Shown here in pieces: positions 39,582 through 43,172 of a stretch of DNA of 43,172 nucleotides (position 1 is its first letter; each line of letters starts with the position of its first letter). The notes beneath the pieces are model-generated. The model saw only the letters and a program-made list of their open reading frames with translations. It was not told the origin of the DNA and did no database searches. This DNA comes from a virus: the IMG/VR virus record IMGVR_UViG_3300020202_000128, positions 1 to 43,172 of that record; one strand, 5' to 3'. The position numbers and the translations under genes are program-made.

Positions 39582-40288
39582 AGCGGCTGCTATCGATCCT
39601 GCTGCTGTGCCTGCTGCCGTTTTCGGCGCAGGCGCAGATCGCGCTCGGCGCTCAGGCCGACTCGGTCACGGCGAGCACCACGACCGGCACGTGTACGGTG
39701 AGCCCGACGGCGGGCTCGCTTCTCGTCGTCGCCTGGGTGCTGCGCGGTGGCAACTCGCTCACGAGCATCACCGACGACCGCGGCCAGACCTACACGGCTG
39801 TCACGACGCCGATCCTCGACGCCGCGCGCGCAGGCATCCACTACGTCGCGAACGCCGCGTCAGGATCGACGACGGTCACCGTGCAGGCCGGCGCGACCGA
39901 AACGGTCATCATCAATTGCTCGTATTGGACCGGTGCGGCGACTAGCTCGGTCGTCGAGGCCTTCGACAGCATCGCGAACCCTTCGGGGCTTTCTCATCCG
40001 CACGGCGCGACGGGCGTCTCGGCGCAGTCCGGCGACCTCATCGTCACGGTGTGCGGGCAGAGCTCGACGATTACCGATGAGGTGGTCGCGGCGAACTACA
40101 CCGCGCTTACGATGGCCACGGGCGGCAACAACCGCCACTGGTGGCAGTACCGGCTGGCCGCATCGAGTCTCACCGGCGAGACCGCCCCCTATACGGCGAG
40201 CTCGCATAGCTCGGCCTGCATGATCGGCTCGTTCAACCAAGCCGCCGCCGCCTCCTCGGGGCTCCTACTTCGGAGACGTAGATCGTGA
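39578..40288 (+). CDS. Secreted beta-rich fibre-like protein
   Basis: 236 aa. Signal peptide KRLLSILLLCLLPFSAQAQ with cleavage near residue 20. The body is Ser/Thr/Gly-rich beta-strand, with DRGQTYTAV and NCSYWTGAA blocks as in jelly-roll type domains. It ends ASSGLLLRRRRS, a short hydrophobic patch with four arginines. ATGA overlap with the beta-helix gene and GTGA with the next, so the three are one unit. Confidence 0.7.
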   Translation: MKRLLSILLLCLLPFSAQAQIALGAQADSVTASTTTGTCTVSPTAGSLLVVAWVLRGGNSLTSITDDRGQTYTAVTTPILDAARAGIHYVANAASGSTTVTVQAGATETVIINCSYWTGAATSSVVEAFDSIANPSGLSHPHGATGVSAQSGDLIVTVCGQSSTITDEVVAANYTALTMATGGNNRHWWQYRLAASSLTGETAPYTASSHSSACMIGSFNQAAAASSGLLLRRRRS

Positions 40289-42225
40289 AACACGCCCGCG
40301 CATTGCTTGCTGCGCTGCTCGCCTTCGGCTCGATCAGCACGGCCTGGGCGGAAGTCTGGCATGCCCGCTATGGTGTCGCCGAGACTTTCAATTTCAAGCT
40401 CTACAACGCCGACGGGACGCTCGACGTCGATGAGGCGGATGGCGGCACCGAGGTCTCGCTCTCGTGCAATGAGGGCGCCGAAACCACGGCGACGAATGAC
40501 TTCGCCGACGAGGGCACGTTCTACTCGATCGCCCTGACCGCGGCCGAAATGCAGTGCGAGCGCATTGCGGTCGTGATCGCTGCGACCACGACGGAAGTGT
40601 TCTTCATCCAGACGCACAGCAACGCGTCTGCGATGACCCCGACCGAGGACGTCGACGTTCAGGAGATCGGCGGCGCAGCGGTCAGCACCTCGACCGCACA
40701 GCTCGGCGTGAACGTGGTGAACGCGGGCGGCACGGCATGGGGCTCGGGCGCCATCACGGCGGCCAGCATCGCGACGGACGCTATTGGCGCCGCCGAGATC
40801 GCCAGCGCGGCAATCGCCGCTGATGAAATTGCTGCGGACGCCATCGGATCCTCCGAGATCGCTGCCGATGCCATCGGGGCGAGTGAGCTCGCGAGCGCGG
40901 CGATCGCTGCCGACGAGATCGCAACGGATGCCATTGGCGCCGCGGAGATTGCTGCCGATGCCATTGCGGCCTCGGAAGTGGCAACGGATGCAATTGGGGC
41001 GGCCGAACTCGCTGCGAACGCGATTGGCGCAGCGGAGATCGCCGACGGTGCCATCGACGGGAATACCTACGCGTGCCCGGCCACTGCGGGCGCGATGGCT
41101 GCGCTCGGCATCATCGATTGCGGTACGGCTCAGGCAGCCACCGGAACCACACTACAGCTGCGCGCCGCCGCGGCCTTCGCCGATGACGAGATCATCGGTG
41201 CAACGTGCCTTGTCACGGGTGGGTCGGCAGGTGTGGGTCAGGCGCGCACCGTCTCGGACTACGTCTCGAGCACGGATACCGCGACCGTTGCGACGTGGAC
41301 GACCACGCCGACGGGGACCATCACCTACGTCTGTTTCGGCACCGCCACCGGCTCGAGCGGCTCGGTAACGATCGCCGCCGGCGGCATCACGGCATCAAGC
41401 TTCGCCTCTGGCGCCATCGATTCAGCCGCCATCGCGACGGACGCGATCGGCGCTGCCGAACTCGCTGCTGATGCCATCGGGGCGAGTGAGCTCGCGAGCG
41501 CGGCCATCGCTGCCGACGAGATCGCAACCGACGCCATTGGTGCCGCGGAGCTCGCGGCCGATGCTGTGGGCACGAGTGAGATTGCGACGGACGCCATCAC
41601 CGCGACGGAAGTCGCTGCGGACGCCCTGGGCGCCTCTGAGATTGCGGCGAGCGCCATCGGCTCGAGCGAACTGGCCGACGGCGGCATCACCTCGGCCGAA
41701 TTCGGATCCGGGGCCATCACGGCCACGGTCATTGCGACGGATGCGCTCGGCGCTGCCGAGCTCGCTGCAGACGCGGTGACCGAGGTGCAGAGCGGCCTGG
41801 CGACCTCCTCGGCGCTGTCCACGCTCTCGACCACCATCGGAAGCCCAGCTGGCGCGAGCCTGGCTGCGGATATCGCGGCCATCGAGGACCAGACCGACGA
41901 GCTCGCGGCCTTCATCACGGACGTAGGCGTCAACGGTGCGGGCCTGACGGCGCTGCCCTGGAATGCGGCCTATGACGCCGAGGTGCAGAGCGAAGTGACC
42001 GACGCCCTGAACCTGCTGCTCCTCACCGAGCCGGCGGCCAAGCCCACATGGGGCTCGTCGACGGTGTGGGACGGCATTGCCTGGCTGACAGCCTGGTCGC
42101 GCAACAAGGTCACGCAGTCGACCACGACGAAGACGCTGCGGAACGACGCCGATAACTCGAACCTCGTCACCTGCACGGTCAGCGACGCCGGCGGGGTGTT
42201 CACGCTGAGCGAATGCTCGCCCTGA
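40285..42225 (+). CDS. Repetitive fibre-like protein with signal peptide
   Basis: 646 aa, GTG start with GGAG upstream. Signal peptide to ~residue 22 (LLAALLAFGSISTAWA). Residues ~24-110 resemble the N-terminal domain of phage fibre/BppU proteins. Two tracts (~155-260 and ~365-500) are repeats of the type A-I-G-A-A-E-I-A-x-D, separated by a non-repetitive domain with cysteines. The end (PTWGSSTVWDGIAWLTAW onward) is a separate module. Probable extended fibre; the Sec signal is unexpected. Confidence 0.72.
   Translation: MKHARALLAALLAFGSISTAWAEVWHARYGVAETFNFKLYNADGTLDVDEADGGTEVSLSCNEGAETTATNDFADEGTFYSIALTAAEMQCERIAVVIAATTTEVFFIQTHSNASAMTPTEDVDVQEIGGAAVSTSTAQLGVNVVNAGGTAWGSGAITAASIATDAIGAAEIASAAIAADEIAADAIGSSEIAADAIGASELASAAIAADEIATDAIGAAEIAADAIAASEVATDAIGAAELAANAIGAAEIADGAIDGNTYACPATAGAMAALGIIDCGTAQAATGTTLQLRAAAAFADDEIIGATCLVTGGSAGVGQARTVSDYVSSTDTATVATWTTTPTGTITYVCFGTATGSSGSVTIAAGGITASSFASGAIDSAAIATDAIGAAELAADAIGASELASAAIAADEIATDAIGAAELAADAVGTSEIATDAITATEVAADALGASEIAASAIGSSELADGGITSAEFGSGAITATVIATDALGAAELAADAVTEVQSGLATSSALSTLSTTIGSPAGASLAADIAAIEDQTDELAAFITDVGVNGAGLTALPWNAAYDAEVQSEVTDALNLLLLTEPAAKPTWGSSTVWDGIAWLTAWSRNKVTQSTTTKTLRNDADNSNLVTCTVSDAGGVFTLSECSP
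40867..41553. repeat. Long in-frame duplication inside fibre gene
   Basis: Nearly identical ~84-base segments at 40867-40950 and 41470-41553, 603 bases (201 codons) apart. They are embedded in two tracts of shorter 10-residue-like repeats. Confidence 0.8.
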
Positions 42226-42240
42226 TATAGGAGACGTCCC

Positions 42241-42447
42241 ATGGCCATCGACACTGCTGCGAAGCGCGCTGCTGCGCTCGGCGCTGGTCTGACGCCAGGG
42301 GTTGTGCTCCCGGTTCCTGACGGAACCATCAGCGCGGCTGATCGAGCGTCCCTCGTAGGCGTCTACATGCCGGGGAGCGTGACCATCACGCCCCGCTTCA
42401 CGGTGGGGCTGCGTGCTCGACATTCCTCGGTGCGAGTGCCGCAGTGA
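42241..42447 (+). CDS. Small virion-type protein, unknown
   Basis: 68 aa behind a strong AGGAG. The N-terminal pattern MAIDTAAKRAAALGAG, VVLPVPDGTISAADRASLVGVY is a recurring small phage protein found beside fibre and head genes. No function assigned. Stop overlaps the next start (GTGA). Confidence 0.72.
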   Translation: MAIDTAAKRAAALGAGLTPGVVLPVPDGTISAADRASLVGVYMPGSVTITPRFTVGLRARHSSVRVPQ

Positions 42448-42719
42448 CGATCCCGCTCGTACACCCGTCCGACTCGGCATCGATCCCGCTCGACTGGTCG
42501 GACGTGCTCGGCGATTCGCTGACGCTCTCGAGCGTCACGCATACCCTGCCCGCAGGCCTGACCAAGGTGAGCGAGAGCACGGACACGGCGAACGGTTTGT
42601 CACAGGTGACGGTCTCGGGTGCAACCCATGGCCAGCTGTACCACATACAGGCTGCTGCCACCTTGAGCGACGGGCAGGTGGTGACGCGAGTCATTCCTGC
42701 CCGTGCATTCAACGCCTGA
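42444..42719 (+). CDS. Small beta-sandwich virion-type protein
   Basis: 91 aa, GTG start. The arrangement IPLDWSDVLGD, SVTHTLPAGLTKVSES, GQLYHIQAAATLSDGQ is common in small phage proteins with an immunoglobulin-like beta-sandwich. It overlaps the HNH gene by one base. Confidence 0.7.
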   Translation: MTIPLVHPSDSASIPLDWSDVLGDSLTLSSVTHTLPAGLTKVSESTDTANGLSQVTVSGATHGQLYHIQAAATLSDGQVVTRVIPARAFNA

Positions 42720-43123
42720 TGCCTCGGGCCGCACCGCACCCGTGCTGCCACCCAGGATGCACGACGCTCACGGGAGCGCGCTTCTGCCCTGTGCACGTGC
42801 GCAGCGTGAAGCGAGAGATAGATAGACGCCGAGGAAACTCGGCTGCGCGTGGCTACGACTATGAGTGGCGCAAGCGAAGCAAGGCATATCTGCTATCGCA
42901 CCCACTGTGTGAATGCGACGAATGCAAGGCTGGCGCGCTGAGGGTCACGGCTTCTGAGGTGGTCGACCACATCAAGCCCATAGCCACGCACCCCGAGCTC
43001 AGGCTGACCGAAAGCAACTGGCGAGCGATGTCGAAGGCATGCCACGACAGGCACACCGCACGCACGCAGGCATTCGGTCGAACGAGAGGGGCAGGGCAGC
43101 GGCCTAGCTACCCAGGGCGCTGA
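42719..43123 (+). CDS. HNH endonuclease (packaging-associated)
   Basis: 134 aa. Two N-terminal cysteine/histidine clusters, then the HNH core VVDHIKPI (D83, H84), N100 in TESNW and H109/H112 in CHDRH. HNH proteins next to the terminase assist the specific cutting of cos DNA in HK97-like phages; the terminase genes are the next genes if the ends join. ATG overlaps the previous stop (TGATG). Confidence 0.9.
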   Translation: MPRAAPHPCCHPGCTTLTGARFCPVHVRSVKREIDRRRGNSAARGYDYEWRKRSKAYLLSHPLCECDECKAGALRVTASEVVDHIKPIATHPELRLTESNWRAMSKACHDRHTARTQAFGRTRGAGQRPSYPGR

Positions 43124-43172
43124 GCCCTTAGGGGGATGGGGGTCGGATCTCTGGGGCTTTTGCTTTGGTGAC
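43124..43172. other. Right-end non-coding stretch
   Basis: 49 bases after the HNH gene, with G-rich runs (GGGGGATGGGGG) and then TTTTGCTTTGGTGAC. Joined to the left end it would make TGACGTCA across the junction. Candidate cos region by position. Confidence 0.35.

Noticed and set aside
40740-41790. CRISPR-like array from the regularly repeated DNA
   Set aside because: Repeats are in frame, code for a continuous Ala-rich protein and lack unique spacers.
41422-42480. 352-aa minus-strand ORF opposite the repetitive fibre gene
   Set aside because: Its repeats only mirror the plus-strand repeats; no operon context.

Overview
The window looks like the complete, or very nearly complete, genome of a temperate tailed phage of the siphovirus type. 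It has HK97-type head genes, a lambda-like long-tail module with a tape measure and a host-specificity protein, and an integration and immunity region. The sequence is GC-rich with strong GC bias at third codon positions and many GTG starts. Together with the Rz/Rz1 spanins (Gram-negative outer membrane) and the lipoprotein and Sec signals, this points to a high-GC proteobacterial host; genus cannot be read from the sequence. I saw no rRNA, tRNA, CRISPR array or insertion sequence.

Layout. (1) 58-5412, plus strand: terminase small and large subunits, portal, prohead protease, major capsid. (2) 5484-9770: two terminators, a capsid-adjacent protein, a DUF115-like protein, head-tail connectors, tail tube, and tail assembly chaperones joined by a -1 frameshift at A-AAA-AAC. 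(3) 9781-16702: tape measure and tail tip. (4) 16718-19723: lysis cassette with a tiny signal-peptide ORF, an M15 peptidase endolysin, a holin candidate, a secreted FN3 protein, an HTH protein and nested Rz/Rz1. (5) 31504 down to 19635, minus strand: one long tightly overlapped early operon of about 27 small genes, with a Lar-like protein, a DUF5131 protein, a DNA methyltransferase and, near its end, a serine integrase. (6) 31535-32774: immunity region with a short XRE repressor (minus), a YdaS/Cro-like protein (plus), and matching operator pairs at PL and PR. (7) 32950-37861, plus: small early genes, a terminator, a lambda-O-like initiator with iterons inside its linker, a nuclease, small proteins and a Q-like antiterminator. 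(8) 37862-43123, plus: putative late promoter region, terminator and boxA-like site, then three fibre-like genes with Sec-type signal peptides, two small virion-type proteins and an HNH endonuclease.

If the ends join, HNH lies just upstream of the terminase, as in many cos phages, and the late operon runs from about 37.9 kb through the ends to 19.7 kb. The repressor would shut PL and PR through GTCAATAGC-type half-sites. Relief would express the leftward operon (modification, integrase) and the rightward replication genes, and the Q-like protein would open the late operon past the terminator at 37935-37960.

Most unusual points: identical operator geometry at both early promoters and an apparently leaderless cro; iterons in the initiator gene; parS-like 16-mers in the replication arm; three adjacent fibre-type proteins with signal peptides; all three plus frames used around Rz/Rz1; and two places where the reading frame appears to have slipped (about 29332 and about 35070).
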